Positions 52,855 through 62,816 are shown, counted from the first letter of the stretch. The stretch: DNA of 64,000 nucleotides from Stenotrophomonas maltophilia (GCF_023518235.1 NZ_CP090423.1:1922001-1986000), one strand, 5' to 3'. Notes: generated from the sequence alone by a model not told the origin. A program made the numbers and translations.

Positions 52855-55800
52855 ATGTCCAACTCCCGCTTCGTACATCTCCACGTCCACACCGAGTTCT
52901 CGCTGGCGGACTCGACCATCCGTGTGCCGGCCAAACCCGACCAGGCCGACCCGAAAAAGGCCAAGCAGGCCAACCTGCTGTCGCGCTCGGTGGAACTGGG
53001 CCTGCCCGCGCTGGCGGTGACCGACCTCAACAACCTGTTCGCCCTCGTCAAGTTCTACAAGGCGGCCGAAGGCGTGGGCATCAAGCCGATCGCCGGCGCC
53101 GACGTGCTGATTGCCGAGGAAGGCCAGGATCCGTGGCGGATGACCCTGCTGTGCCGCGACCGTGAGGGCTACCTGAGCCTGTCGCGGCTGCTGACCCGCG
53201 CCTGGATGGAGGGCCATCGCCCGGAAGGCGGGGTGGCCATCCACCCGGACTGGCTGAAGGCCGGCAACGCCAACCTGTTCGCGCTGGCCGGGCGGCAGAG
53301 CCTGGCCGGGCGCCTGGCGCTGGACGGCAAGCATGAACTGGCCGAGCAGCAGCTGGCCGACTGGCAGCGCGTGTTCGGCGATGGCCTGCACCTGGAACTG
53401 ACCCGTACCGGCCGCGAGGGCGAGGAAACCTTCAACCAGTTCGCGCTGATGGCCGCCGGCCAGCGCGGCCTGCCGGTGGTGGCCAGCAATGACGTGCGCT
53501 TCCTGTCGCCGTCGGATTTCAGCGCACACGAAGCGCGCGTGTGCATCTCCACTGGCCGCGTGCTGGACGACCCCAAGCGGCCGCGCGAATACAGCGACCA
53601 GCAGTACCTGAAGTCGGCCGAGGAAATGTGCGCGCTGTTCGCCGACATTCCCGATGCGATCGACAACACGCTGGCACTGGCCGAGCGCTGCAACATCGAG
53701 ATGCGGCTGGGCACCTACTTCCTGCCCAACTACCCGGTACCGGACGACGAGACCCTGGACACCTGGATCCAGAAAATGTCGCGCGACGGCCTGGAAGAGC
53801 GCCTGGAGAAGAATCCGCTGGCGCCGGGCAAGACCCGCGAAGAATATTTCGAGCGCCTGGAGTTCGAGCTCAACACCATCATCAAGATGGGTTTCCCCGG
53901 CTACTTCCTGATCGTGGCCGACTTCATCCAGTGGGGCAAGAACCAGGGCATTCCGATCGGCCCCGGCCGTGGTTCCGGTGCCGGTTCGCTGGTGGCGTGG
54001 GCGCTGAAGATCACCGATCTGGACCCGCTGCCGTACAACCTGCTGTTCGAGCGCTTCCTCAACCCGGAACGCGTGTCGATGCCCGACTTCGACATCGACT
54101 TCTGCATGGACCGCCGCGACGAGGTGATCGACTACGTCGCGCGCAAGTACGGGCGCGAGCGCGTCAGCCAGATCATCACCTACGGCACCATGGCCGCCAA
54201 GGCGGTGGTGCGCGACTCCGGCCGCGTGCTCGGTTTCCCGTACGGCCTGGTCGACGGTGTTTCCAAGCTGATTCCCAACATCCTGGGTATCCACCTGAAG
54301 GATGCACTGGGCAAGGGCAAGGAAGGCCCCAGCTCGGAAATGGCATCGCCGGAACTGATCCAGCGCTACGAGACCGAGGACGATGTCCGCGACCTGATCG
54401 ATCTGGCACTGCAGCTGGAAGACCTGACCCGCAACGCCGGCAAGCATGCCGGTGGCGTGGTGATCGGCCCCGAGCCGCTGAGCGAGTTCTGCCCGCTGTA
54501 CGCCGAACACGATGAGAACGGCCTGGGCAAGAACCCGGTCACCCAGTTCGACAAGAACGACGTGGAAGAAGTGGGCCTGGTGAAGTTCGACTTCCTCGGC
54601 CTGCGCACGCTGACCATCATCGACTGGGCGGTGAAGGCGATCAACAAGCGCCATGAGCGCGCCGGCATCCCGCCGGTGGACATCGCCGCGATTCCGCTGG
54701 ACGACACGCCCACCTACAAGGACATCTTCGCCAACGGCAACACCGGCGCGGTGTTCCAGTTCGAATCCTCGGGCATGCGCCGCCTGCTGAAAGACGCGCG
54801 CCCCGACCGTTTCGAAGACCTGATCGCGCTGGTGTCGCTGTACCGCCCCGGCCCGATGGACCTGATTCCCTCTTTCAACGCGCGTAAGCACGGCCAGGAA
54901 GAAATCATCTATCCCGATCCGCGCACCGAAGCGATCCTGAAGGACACCTACGGCATCATGGTGTACCAGGAGCAGGTGATGCAGATGGCGCAGATCGTCG
55001 GCGGCTACTCGCTGGGCGGCGCCGACCTGCTGCGCCGCGCGATGGGCAAGAAGGTGCCGGCGGAAATGGCCAAGCACCGCGAGATCTTCCGCGAAGGTGC
55101 GGCCAAGGACGGCGTCGACGAAGCCAAGGCCGATGCGATCTTCGACCTGATGGAGAAGTTCGCCGGCTACGGTTTCAACAAATCGCACGCCGCCGCCTAT
55201 GCGCTGGTGAGCTACCAGACCGCGTGGCTGAAGCGCCATTATCCGGCCGAGTTCATGGCGGCCACGCTGTCGTCCGATCTGGACAACACCGACAAGGTGG
55301 TCGGCTTCCTCGACGAAGTGCGCAACCTCGGCCTGACCGTGCTGCCGCCGAAGGTGAACCAGTCGGCCTTCATGTTCGAAGCGGTCACCCCGGACACCAT
55401 CCAGTACGGCCTGGGCGCGATCAAGGGCGTGGGCCAGGGTGCCTGCGAAGCGGTGGTGGACGAGCGCCTGAAGGGCGGCGAGTTCAAGGACCTGCTCGAC
55501 TTCTGCACCCGCGTCGGCTCGGCCAAGCTCAACCGGCGCACGCTGGAGGCGATGATCAACTGCGGCGCGCTCGATGAGCTCGGCCGCAACCGCGCCTCGC
55601 TGATGCTGCAGCTGCCGGAAGTGATCAAGGCCACCGACCAGATGGCGCGCGAGCGTGCTTCCGGTCAGAACTCGCTGTTCGGCGGGCCCGACCCAAGTAC
55701 GGTGTCGATCCAGCTGGACCTGCCCGAGGCCGAAGAATGGCCGCTGCTGCAGCGCCTGAACGGCGAGCGTGACACGCTCGGCTTCTACCTCAGCGGCCAT

Positions 55801-56445
55801 CCGTTCGATCCGTGGCGCGACGATGTGCGCGACCTGGTCGGCAACGATCTGGGCGCGGTGGAGAAGATCTGGAGCGCCAACAGTGGCGGTGGTGGTGGTG
55901 GCGAGAAACGCTGGCGCCCGGAAGTGCAGACCGTGCTGGCCGGCCAGGTGGTCGGCGTGCGCCGCAAGGGCGAAAGCCAGATCTTCATCCAGCTCGAAGA
56001 CGGTCGTGGCCGCGTCGAGTGCAGCGCGTTCTCCGACGCGATGGCCGAGTTCGGCCACCTGATGACCAAGGACCGCATCCTGGTGGTCAAGGGCGGGCTG
56101 CGCGAGGACGAGTTCAATGGCGGCTTCGCACTGCGCATCCGCCAGTGCTGGGACTTCGATGAAGTCTGCGCCAACTACGCCACGCGGCTGTCGCTGCGCC
56201 TGGACCTGCGCCAGCAGCGCCCTGTCTGGGAACGCATCGATGCCCTGCTCGACCGCCACCGCCCAGGGCGAACGCCACTGCGCCTGGACCTGCTGCTGAA
56301 GGGCCCGCAGGGCGGCGTGGCCGGTATGCTCGATGTGTCCGGGCAGAGCGCGGTACGCATCGATTCGAAGCTGATGGAGGCGCTGCGCGCCGACCCGGCC
56401 GTGCGGACGCTGAAGGTGCGCTACAGCCCGCCATGGGCCAGCTGA
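52855..56445 (+). CDS. dnaE: DNA polymerase III alpha subunit
   Basis: 1196 residues from the ATG at 52855. Replicative polymerase core. The PHP domain opens with FVHLHVHTEFSLADST; catalytic Asp411 and Asp413 lie in MPDFDIDFCMDRRDEV; the thumb, fingers (GYGFNKSHAAAYALVSYQTA), helix-hairpin-helix region and a C-terminal OB fold (VVGVRRKGESQIFIQLEDG) follow in order. A long upstream open frame exists but overlaps rnhB and is not coding. Position between rnhB and accA matches E. coli, though a lipoprotein gene lies before accA. Confidence 0.97.
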   Translation: MSNSRFVHLHVHTEFSLADSTIRVPAKPDQADPKKAKQANLLSRSVELGLPALAVTDLNNLFALVKFYKAAEGVGIKPIAGADVLIAEEGQDPWRMTLLCRDREGYLSLSRLLTRAWMEGHRPEGGVAIHPDWLKAGNANLFALAGRQSLAGRLALDGKHELAEQQLADWQRVFGDGLHLELTRTGREGEETFNQFALMAAGQRGLPVVASNDVRFLSPSDFSAHEARVCISTGRVLDDPKRPREYSDQQYLKSAEEMCALFADIPDAIDNTLALAERCNIEMRLGTYFLPNYPVPDDETLDTWIQKMSRDGLEERLEKNPLAPGKTREEYFERLEFELNTIIKMGFPGYFLIVADFIQWGKNQGIPIGPGRGSGAGSLVAWALKITDLDPLPYNLLFERFLNPERVSMPDFDIDFCMDRRDEVIDYVARKYGRERVSQIITYGTMAAKAVVRDSGRVLGFPYGLVDGVSKLIPNILGIHLKDALGKGKEGPSSEMASPELIQRYETEDDVRDLIDLALQLEDLTRNAGKHAGGVVIGPEPLSEFCPLYAEHDENGLGKNPVTQFDKNDVEEVGLVKFDFLGLRTLTIIDWAVKAINKRHERAGIPPVDIAAIPLDDTPTYKDIFANGNTGAVFQFESSGMRRLLKDARPDRFEDLIALVSLYRPGPMDLIPSFNARKHGQEEIIYPDPRTEAILKDTYGIMVYQEQVMQMAQIVGGYSLGGADLLRRAMGKKVPAEMAKHREIFREGAAKDGVDEAKADAIFDLMEKFAGYGFNKSHAAAYALVSYQTAWLKRHYPAEFMAATLSSDLDNTDKVVGFLDEVRNLGLTVLPPKVNQSAFMFEAVTPDTIQYGLGAIKGVGQGACEAVVDERLKGGEFKDLLDFCTRVGSAKLNRRTLEAMINCGALDELGRNRASLMLQLPEVIKATDQMARERASGQNSLFGGPDPSTVSIQLDLPEAEEWPLLQRLNGERDTLGFYLSGHPFDPWRDDVRDLVGNDLGAVEKIWSANSGGGGGGEKRWRPEVQTVLAGQVVGVRRKGESQIFIQLEDGRGRVECSAFSDAMAEFGHLMTKDRILVVKGGLREDEFNGGFALRIRQCWDFDEVCANYATRLSLRLDLRQQRPVWERIDALLDRHRPGRTPLRLDLLLKGPQGGVAGMLDVSGQSAVRIDSKLMEALRADPAVRTLKVRYSPPWAS

Positions 56446-56492
56446 CGCTGGGCTCACCTTTTCCCCGTACCACTTCAAGGACGATACCGCTG

Positions 56493-57362
56493 ATGAAATC
56501 CCTGCTGCTTTCCCTTGTGGCCGGCCTCGCGCTGGCTGGCTGCTCGCTGTCCAGCGTGAGCTTCGAGATCGACAACCCCACCGACAGCCCGCTGCAACTG
56601 ACCCTGGACGGCAAGCCCCATGCCATCGGGCCGCACGCCTCGGTGTCGGTGTCGCTGGCGCCGGGCGAACACCGCCTGCATACCCAGGCGCTGGGCGACG
56701 TGCAGCTGGTGGTCTACGCCGACGGCCAGGGCGGGCTGATCAACCCGACCCTGTCCGAGTACGTGGTGGTCAGCCAGGTCTACGCCGATGCCGGGCAGCA
56801 GTACGGAGAGGCCAACAACGAGATCGACCTTGACGGGGTCGCCATCGAAGGTCCGTTCACCAAGGTCCACGGCCTGTTCATCGAAAAGGACTGGCGCTAC
56901 GGCGCCCACGAGAACTTCCCGGACAGCGTGATCACCACCCAGCAGCAGGCCGGCATCGAGCGCCGCAACAAGCTGTTCAGCGCTGTTGATTTCATCGCCT
57001 ACCTGGAAAAGGAGAACGAGGAACCGGGCAGCTACCTGGCCGCCAACCCGGCCGGCTACCGCACTCCGGAGGACCCGGCACCGTTCACCCCGACCGTGCT
57101 GCCGGCGCTGCACCCGCAGTTCGAGGCGCATGCCGCCGCCGCGCGGCAGTGGCACGCGCGCTACCTGGCCGCGGTCGATCCGTCCGAACAGACGCGCCTG
57201 AAGAAGGAGAGCTTCAAGGTCAGCGTGGACTTCGTGCAGGCCAGCGCGGCCGCCGGCCGCGACCTGCGCCCGGCCGACCACGAGCAGCGCAATGCGTTCC
57301 AGTCGGCGCTGGGCCAGGCCACCGGTATGTCGGCGGCAGTGCGCCCGGCCAGCAAGGGCTGA
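56493..57362 (+). CDS. Uncharacterised lipoprotein
   Basis: 289 residues from the ATG at 56493. Signal peptide with lipobox GLALAGCSL. The first half of the mature protein looks like a beta-sandwich (VSFEIDNPTDSPLQLTLDG, HASVSVSLAPGEHRLHTQ). The second half is mostly helical (FSAVDFIAYLEKENEEPGSY). I do not recognise the family. It lies 47 bases after dnaE and 90 before accA on the same strand, an insertion relative to the E. coli order. Confidence 0.75.
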   Translation: MKSLLLSLVAGLALAGCSLSSVSFEIDNPTDSPLQLTLDGKPHAIGPHASVSVSLAPGEHRLHTQALGDVQLVVYADGQGGLINPTLSEYVVVSQVYADAGQQYGEANNEIDLDGVAIEGPFTKVHGLFIEKDWRYGAHENFPDSVITTQQQAGIERRNKLFSAVDFIAYLEKENEEPGSYLAANPAGYRTPEDPAPFTPTVLPALHPQFEAHAAAARQWHARYLAAVDPSEQTRLKKESFKVSVDFVQASAAAGRDLRPADHEQRNAFQSALGQATGMSAAVRPASKG

Positions 57363-57452
57363 GCCCGCGCCCCGTACGCTCCAGACAGGGGCGTACGGGG
57401 AATCCACCTGTGTTCGGCTACACTTTCCCCCTTCTTTACTCGACGGCTTCCG

Positions 57453-58412
57453 ATGAATCCGAACTACCTCGACTTCGAGCAACCCATCGCCGACCTGGAA
57501 GCCAAGATCCAGGAGCTGCGCAACGCCAGCGCCGGGCCGGCGGTCAATGTCGAGGCGGAAGTACACGCGCTGCAGGACAAGCTGCGCGTGCGCACCGCAC
57601 AGATCTTCCGCAACCTGACCTCATGGCAGGTACTGCAGCTGGCCCGTCACCCGTCGCGCCCCTACACCGCCGACTACATCCGCATCATCTGCGATGAGTT
57701 CCAGGAGCTGGCCGGCGACCGCGCCTTCGCCGACGACAAGGCCATCATGGGCGGCCTGGCCCGCATCAACGGCCGCGCGGTGATGGTGATCGGCCACCAG
57801 AAGGGCCGTGACACCAAGGAAAAGATCAAGCGCAACTTCGGCATGCCCAAGCCGGAGGGCTACCGCAAGGCGCTGCGCCTGATGAAGATGGCCGAGCGCT
57901 TCGGCCTGCCGGTGCTGACCCTGATCGACACGGCCGGCGCTTGGCCAGGCATCGACGCCGAATCGCGCGGCCAGTCCGAAGCGATCGCACGCAACCTGAT
58001 CGAGATGGCCGAACTGAAGGTGCCGATCATCTGCACCGTGATCGGTGAAGGCGGCTCCGGCGGCGCACTGGCGCTGGGCGTGGGCGACCGCACCGTGATG
58101 CTGGAATACGCGGTGTATTCGACCATTACCCCGGAAGGCTGCGCCTCGATCCTGTGGAAGGACGCGGGCAAGGCCAAGGATGCCGCCGAGCAGCTGGGCC
58201 TGACCGCGCCGCGCCTGAAGAGCCTGGGCCTGGTCGACAAGGTCGTGCGCGAGCCGACCGGTGGCGCCCACCGCAACCCGACCCAGATGGCCAAGCGCCT
58301 GAAGGCCGTGCTGCTGAACGAACTGGACGCGCTGGACGCGCTGTCCACCGAGCAGCTGCTGGAACAGCGCTACACGCGCCTGCGCAGCTACGGCACCTAC
58401 GAAGCCGCCTGA
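57453..58412 (+). CDS. accA: Acetyl-CoA carboxylase carboxyltransferase subunit alpha
   Basis: 319 residues, standard length. Crotonase-fold alpha subunit that with AccD transfers the carboxyl group from carboxybiotin to acetyl-CoA. Motifs: [16 protein letters not shown] at the N-terminus, [32 protein letters not shown] and [17 protein letters not shown]. Followed by a REP and a terminator. Confidence 0.97.
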   Translation: MNPNYLDFEQPIADLEAKIQELRNASAGPAVNVEAEVHALQDKLRVRTAQIFRNLTSWQVLQLARHPSRPYTADYIRIICDEFQELAGDRAFADDKAIMGGLARINGRAVMVIGHQKGRDTKEKIKRNFGMPKPEGYRKALRLMKMAERFGLPVLTLIDTAGAWPGIDAESRGQSEAIARNLIEMAELKVPIICTVIGEGGSGGALALGVGDRTVMLEYAVYSTITPEGCASILWKDAGKAKDAAEQLGLTAPRLKSLGLVDKVVREPTGGAHRNPTQMAKRLKAVLLNELDALDALSTEQLLEQRYTRLRSYGTYEAA

Positions 58413-58414
58413 GG

Positions 58415-58437
58415 TCGTGCCGGCCGCTGGCCGGCAA
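58415..58437. repeat. SMAG-like REP
   Basis: TGCCGGCC-GCT-GGCCGGCA palindrome directly after accA. Confidence 0.6.
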
Positions 58438-58461
58438 CATCCGGGTAATTGCAGAAACGAA

Positions 58462-58489
58462 AGAGCCGGGCAGATGCCCGGCTCTTTTT
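58462..58489 (+). terminator. accA terminator
   Basis: AGAGCCGGGCA-GA-TGCCCGGCTCT followed by T residues. Confidence 0.85.
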
Positions 58490-58505
58490 GTTTGTACCCT
58501 CACCG

Positions 58506-58589
58506 CATCCACGCATGGCGTGGATCTACCGGGCATGTGCACCAATGGCGTGGATCTACCGCGGTTCCGTAGCGCCGAGCTTGCTCGAC
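58506..58589. repeat. SMAG REP cluster
   Basis: CATCCACGCATGGCGTGGATCTACC, a half copy ending GCGTGGATCTACC, and a GTAG unit with CGAGCTTGCTCG. It separates the accA terminator from the convergent hemJ. Confidence 0.65.
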
Positions 58590-58595
58590 TGGCCC

Positions 58596-59051
58596 TCAGA
58601 ACGGCTTGGCCAGCACAAGCCACACGATCGGGATGAACGCGAGCAGCGGGATCTCGTTGATCCAGCGCAGCGCGCGCGAGGACGGCAGCGCCCTGCCCTT
58701 GGCCACGCCCTTGAGCAGGCGACCTACCCAGCCAAAGTACACCAGCAGCAGCACCACCAGGCCCAGCTTGGCATGCAGCCAGCCGGCACCGCCCGGCGCG
58801 ACCATGGTCGGGAAATCCGGAATGACCCTGTAGCCCAGCCACAGCACCAGGCCGAGCAGGAAGGCCAGGCCGAACATCGAATGGCCGAAACGGTACAGGC
58901 GCAGCCCCATCAGCTGCAGGCGCTCGGTCACGGCCGGCTGGCCTGCGGTCTCGGCCAGGTTGACCAGGATGCGCGGCAGGTAGAACACCGTGGCCATCCA
59001 CGCCACCACGAACACGATGTGGAAGGTCTTCACCCAGTAGTAGCTCTGCAT
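58596..59051 (-). CDS. hemJ: Protoporphyrinogen IX oxidase HemJ
   Basis: 151-residue inner-membrane protein with four helices, from the ATG at 59051. The start, WVKTFHIVFVVAWMATVFYL with His11, and the later WLHAKLGLVVLLLVYF with its Lys, match the HemJ family. HemJ oxidises protoporphyrinogen IX to protoporphyrin IX in haem synthesis in bacteria without HemG or HemY. No other haem gene is close. It was once classed with CopD-like proteins. Confidence 0.88.
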   Translation of the reverse strand: MQSYYWVKTFHIVFVVAWMATVFYLPRILVNLAETAGQPAVTERLQLMGLRLYRFGHSMFGLAFLLGLVLWLGYRVIPDFPTMVAPGGAGWLHAKLGLVVLLLVYFGWVGRLLKGVAKGRALPSSRALRWINEIPLLAFIPIVWLVLAKPF

Positions 59052-59200
59052 GCGCTCGCTCCGGCGGCTGGCGTAGGTTGGCGGCCATTCTCGCATGCCG
59101 TGGCAAAGCCACCGCAGGCACGCACGCCGCGACACATCGACGCATGGCGCGCCGCAACACCGTACGATAGGCACCGTTTTCCCCGATCGCGCACCGCCCC

Positions 59201-59791
59201 ATGGACAAGACCTACGACGCCGCCTACTTCCAACGCTGGTACCGCCGTGCCGACATCGGCGGCAGCGCCCGCTTGGCGCGCAAGGTCGCGTTGGCCGTGG
59301 CCAGCGCCGAGTACTACCTGGAGCGGCCGATCCGCAGCGTGCTGGACATCGGCTGCGGTGAAGGCGCCTGGCGCGCACCACTGCTGAAACTGCGTCCAAA
59401 GGTCGAATACCTCGGCTTCGACAGCAGCGAGTACGCTGTGCGCCGCTACGGCCGCACCCGCAACCTGCACCTGGCCGGCTTCGGCGACTTCGCCTGGCTG
59501 CGGCCCTGCGCCCCGGTCGACCTGCTGGTGTGCTCGGACGTGATGCACTACGTGACTGATCGCGAGCTGCGCGCGGGCCTGGCCGGCGTGGCCGAGCTGA
59601 CCGGCGGTGTGGCCTTCCTGGAGACCTTCGCCGCCGAAGACGAGTTCGACGGCGACCATGAGGGCTTCCAGGCGCGCCCGGCGCGCTGGTATCGCCGGAC
59701 GCTGGCCCGGCAGGGCCTGCAGCCGGTAGGGTCGCACTGCTGGCTGGGCCCCGCCCTGGCAGGTGATGCGGCCGCGCTGGAACGGATGTGA
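59201..59791 (+). CDS. Class I SAM-dependent methyltransferase
   Basis: 196 residues. SAM motif I is VLDIGCGEGAWRAP; acidic motif II region is YLGFDSSEYAV; CSDVMHYV is the post-II motif. The substrate is unknown. It starts about 150 bases from the divergent hemJ and ends 93 bases before the PHA depolymerase gene. Confidence 0.85.
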   Translation: MDKTYDAAYFQRWYRRADIGGSARLARKVALAVASAEYYLERPIRSVLDIGCGEGAWRAPLLKLRPKVEYLGFDSSEYAVRRYGRTRNLHLAGFGDFAWLRPCAPVDLLVCSDVMHYVTDRELRAGLAGVAELTGGVAFLETFAAEDEFDGDHEGFQARPARWYRRTLARQGLQPVGSHCWLGPALAGDAAALERM

Positions 59792-59884
59792 ATCCGGATT
59801 CATTATTTTCAGCCAACTTAACCTGCGGGACACCCGGATGGGATATGCTGCACGGCAACATATGACCATACATATTCGGTCGTC

Positions 59885-61192
59885 ATGCTCTACCAACTGC
59901 ACGAACTGACCCGCAACCTGCTCGCCCCTTGGGTGCACCAGGCCCAGGCCAACGCCAAGTTCTTCGCCAACCCGGGCCACTGGTGGTCGCAGATGCCGGG
60001 TGCCGATCGCCTGGCCGCGGTCAACGAGTTGTTCCATCGCATCGGCAAGGATTACGAGAAGCCCGAGTGGGGCATCAACGAAATCGATGTCGACGGCGAG
60101 CGCGTGCCGATTGTCGTGCACGAAGAGGTGAGCAAGCCGTTCTGCAAGCTGCTGCGCTTCAAGCGCCACAGCAATGAAGCCGACCAGCTGCACACCATGC
60201 TCAACCAGCCGTTCGTGCTGGTGGTGGCGCCGCTGTCCGGCCACCACGCCACCCTGCTGCGCGATACCGTGCGCACGCTGCTGCGCGACCACCGTGTGTA
60301 CGTGACCGACTGGGTGGACGCGCGTATGGTGCCGGCCAGCGAAGGCGAGTTCGGCCTGGACGACTACATCGCCTACATCCAGGAATTCATCCGCCATCTG
60401 GGCGTCGAACGCCTGCACGTGGTCAGCGTGTGCCAGCCGACCGTACCGGTGCTGGCTGCGGTTTCGCTGATGGCCAGCCGTGGCGAACCGACGCCGCGCA
60501 CGCTGGTGATGATGGGTGGCCCGATCGATGCGCGCTGCAGCCCGACCGCAGTGAACAACCTGGCCACGCAGAACCCGCTGTCGTGGTTCGAGAACAACGT
60601 CATCCACACCGTGCCACCGAGCTATCCCGGCGCCGGTCGCCGCGTGTATCCCGGCTTCCTGCAGCATGCCGGCTTCCTGTCGATGAACCCCAGCCGCCAC
60701 TTCAGTTCGCACTGGGATTTCTACACCGACCTGGTCAAGGGCGACCTGGAAGACGCCGCCGCGCATCGCCGCTTCTACGACGAATACAACGCGGTGCTGG
60801 ACATGCCGGCCAAGTACTACCTGGACACCATCCGCGTGGTGTTCCAGGACTTCCTGCTGCCGCGTGGCGAGTGGGTGGTCAATGGCGAGAAGGTCGATCC
60901 GTCGGCAATCTGCGATACCGCGCTGCTGAGCATCGAAGGCGAGCTGGACGACATCGCCGGGCTCGGCCAGACCGAAGCGGCGCAGGCCCTGTGCACCGGC
61001 ATTGCTGCTGACCGCCGCGAGCATTTCATCGTCGAAGGCGCCGGCCACTACGGCATCTTCAGCGGCCGTCGCTGGCGCGAAGTGGTGTACCCGAAGGTGC
61101 GCGACTTCTTCGCCGCGCACGCCGAAGCCCCGGCCGCCAAGGCCACGAAGAAGAAGAGCAACGTCACTCCGCTGCGGCGCAAGGCCGGGTAA
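59885..61192 (+). CDS. phaZ: Intracellular polyhydroxyalkanoate depolymerase
   Basis: 435 residues, alpha/beta hydrolase of the intracellular PHA depolymerase type that breaks down native storage granules. The nucleophile is Cys183 in HVVSVCQPTVPVLA, as in this family rather than Ser. The C-terminal VEGAGHYGIFSGRRWR carries the catalytic His; the tail is basic (KATKKKSNVTPLRRK). No PHA synthase or phasin gene is in the window. Just upstream is ATATG-ACCATA-CATAT (59860-59875), a possible regulator site. Confidence 0.9.
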   Translation: MLYQLHELTRNLLAPWVHQAQANAKFFANPGHWWSQMPGADRLAAVNELFHRIGKDYEKPEWGINEIDVDGERVPIVVHEEVSKPFCKLLRFKRHSNEADQLHTMLNQPFVLVVAPLSGHHATLLRDTVRTLLRDHRVYVTDWVDARMVPASEGEFGLDDYIAYIQEFIRHLGVERLHVVSVCQPTVPVLAAVSLMASRGEPTPRTLVMMGGPIDARCSPTAVNNLATQNPLSWFENNVIHTVPPSYPGAGRRVYPGFLQHAGFLSMNPSRHFSSHWDFYTDLVKGDLEDAAAHRRFYDEYNAVLDMPAKYYLDTIRVVFQDFLLPRGEWVVNGEKVDPSAICDTALLSIEGELDDIAGLGQTEAAQALCTGIAADRREHFIVEGAGHYGIFSGRRWREVVYPKVRDFFAAHAEAPAAKATKKKSNVTPLRRKAG

Positions 61193-61207
61193 ACCGCCCT
61201 CGGTGGG

Positions 61208-61307
61208 GGCCGACCTTGGTCGGTACGCCCTGGTAGAAGCCAACCTTGGTTGGCGCTCTTCCACGAATCCCGGTATCTGAAGGATTGTGCCAACCAAGGT
61301 TGGCACC
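61208..61307. repeat. SMAG REP cluster
   Basis: Three palindromes: CCGACC-TT-GGTCGG, a GTAG unit with GCCAACC-TT-GGTTGGC (61233-61264) and GTGCCAACC-AA-GGTTGGCAC (61287-61306). They lie between convergent phaZ and the minus-strand membrane protein gene. Confidence 0.7.
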
Positions 61308-61328
61308 TATCAGAGCACCGGCTCCTGC

Positions 61329-62318
61329 TTACAGCCGCACCAGCAGGTTCTTGGCGATCAGCCCGTGCAGCCTGCCGATGCCGCGCGCCAGGTGCATCGT
61401 CAGCACCAGCAGCAGCGCGCCCACCGCCGCCACCGCGGTTGCCACCAGCGGCGAGGCCGCCATCGGCAGTACATTCACGTCGTTGATGTACACGCCCGGG
61501 ATATCGCCACTGAAGATCGCCGCGACCGGCGCCCAGATCAGGCTCAGCGACAGCGACAGCAGCGTCACCGCGATGGTGAAGTAGATGATGCCCAACGGCA
61601 GCATCAGCACGAAGTACAGCAGGGTCAGCCAGGTGCGGCCATCGGTGAACATGTCGCCGATGCGCTGCAGCCAGGTGCGGCTGCGGTCGGTGTAACGCGG
61701 ACGGCGCGGCATGCGCTCGCCCAGCAGCGCTTCCACCAGCCGCCCTTCCAGCAGCGCCAGCCCGCGCACCGAGCCGAAGAACAGCACCGTCAACGGAATG
61801 CCGATGATCAGGATCAGCAGGCCCATCGACAGTGACAGGCCGGTCACCACCCAGGTGAAGAAGAAGATGCCGGTGGCCAGCGACAGCAGCATGTAGAACA
61901 GCGCACCGTAGGTATGCGGATCGGTCACCACGCCGAAGAAGCGCGCCAGCAGCGAGCGCTGCACCGGTGCCGGCGGCGGCGCGGCCGGCTCGACGCCGCT
62001 GGCTTCGGCGGCCGCACGCAGCACCGGCCCGGTATCCGCACGCGGCGTACGCAGCGCGCGGTTCACCGTCACCTCGGTCTCGCGGTAGATCTCGGCCACT
62101 TCATCGGGCGCGCCATAGCTGCCGGCAACGTCGGCGATCACCTCGGCCTCGCTGCGGCCGGGCTGCGCCGCCAGCTCCGAGCGCAGGTATTCCTCGGCGT
62201 CGTACAGCGCGTCCTGCACCATCGCCGGATCGGCACCTTCCAGCGCCGCGCGCAGCTGCGCCAGGTACTGTGGGATGGTCGTGGGCAGGGCGCGGCCTGC
62301 CAGGCTCGGGTCGTTCAT
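61329..62318 (-). CDS. DUF1700-type membrane protein with sensor-like domain
   Basis: 329 residues from the ATG at 62318. The N-terminal 80 residues or so (YLAQLRAALEGADPAMVQDA, DAEEYLRSELAA) resemble the HAAS/DUF1700 helical domain that typically pairs with PadR regulators. The rest has about four to six membrane helices in two similar halves (around GIFFFTWVVTGLSLSMGLLI and LGIIYFTIAVTLLSLSLSLI), like the putative sensor domain found on histidine kinases. No kinase is attached. Start overlaps the PadR stop (ATGA). Confidence 0.8.
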   Translation of the reverse strand: MNDPSLAGRALPTTIPQYLAQLRAALEGADPAMVQDALYDAEEYLRSELAAQPGRSEAEVIADVAGSYGAPDEVAEIYRETEVTVNRALRTPRADTGPVLRAAAEASGVEPAAPPPAPVQRSLLARFFGVVTDPHTYGALFYMLLSLATGIFFFTWVVTGLSLSMGLLILIIGIPLTVLFFGSVRGLALLEGRLVEALLGERMPRRPRYTDRSRTWLQRIGDMFTDGRTWLTLLYFVLMLPLGIIYFTIAVTLLSLSLSLIWAPVAAIFSGDIPGVYINDVNVLPMAASPLVATAVAAVGALLLVLTMHLARGIGRLHGLIAKNLLVRL

Positions 62319-62680
62319 TGTGATACCCCCTCCAACACGGAATCGACGGAATCGCGGGTGGCCTGCCAGGCCTGGCGCCACTGCGCCAGCACCTGAAGGC
62401 CACGATCATTGATGCGGTAGTAGCGCCGCGGTGGCCCGCTGCTGGACGGCTCCACATGGCTTTCCAGCAGCCCGGCCCCTTCCAGGTTGCGCAGCACCGG
62501 GTACAGCGCGCTCTGCTTGCCGCTCAGCACGCCCTCGCCCACCCGCTCCAGCTCCTTGGCGATCAGGTAGCCGTACAGCGGCTCGCCGGCCCGGGCCAGC
62601 ACCGCCAGCAGGGCCAGCGACACCGTTCCGGCGCTGAGCTCCTTCTGGAACTTCTTCAGGTGGACATCGTCCTCGGACAT
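62315..62680 (-). CDS. PadR-family transcriptional regulator
   Basis: 121 residues. Winged helix with LYGYLIAKELERVGEGVLSG, then SALYPVLRNLEGAGLLESHV and PPRRYYRINDRG, the PadR signature. Immediately upstream of, and overlapping, the DUF1700-type gene. The pair is probably autoregulated from a promoter in 62681-62816; the signal is unknown. Confidence 0.9.
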   Translation of the reverse strand: MSEDDVHLKKFQKELSAGTVSLALLAVLARAGEPLYGYLIAKELERVGEGVLSGKQSALYPVLRNLEGAGLLESHVEPSSSGPPRRYYRINDRGLQVLAQWRQAWQATRDSVDSVLEGVSQ

Positions 62681-62816
62681 GGCCGGCCCTCCACTACGTT
62701 GAAGTGCACAGTAGTGCGAAGTTCGGTATAGCGAATGTGTCGTTAGTCACTCTGCCAGTTGGCGAGACCGCTGCGCTCGCGCAGAATCGAACCCTTGTTC
62801 ATGTTCCGGGGTTCCC

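Noticed and set aside
52465..56478. 1337-codon minus-strand open frame opposite dnaE
   Set aside because: Same cause: a shadow of dnaE with no recognisable domain.
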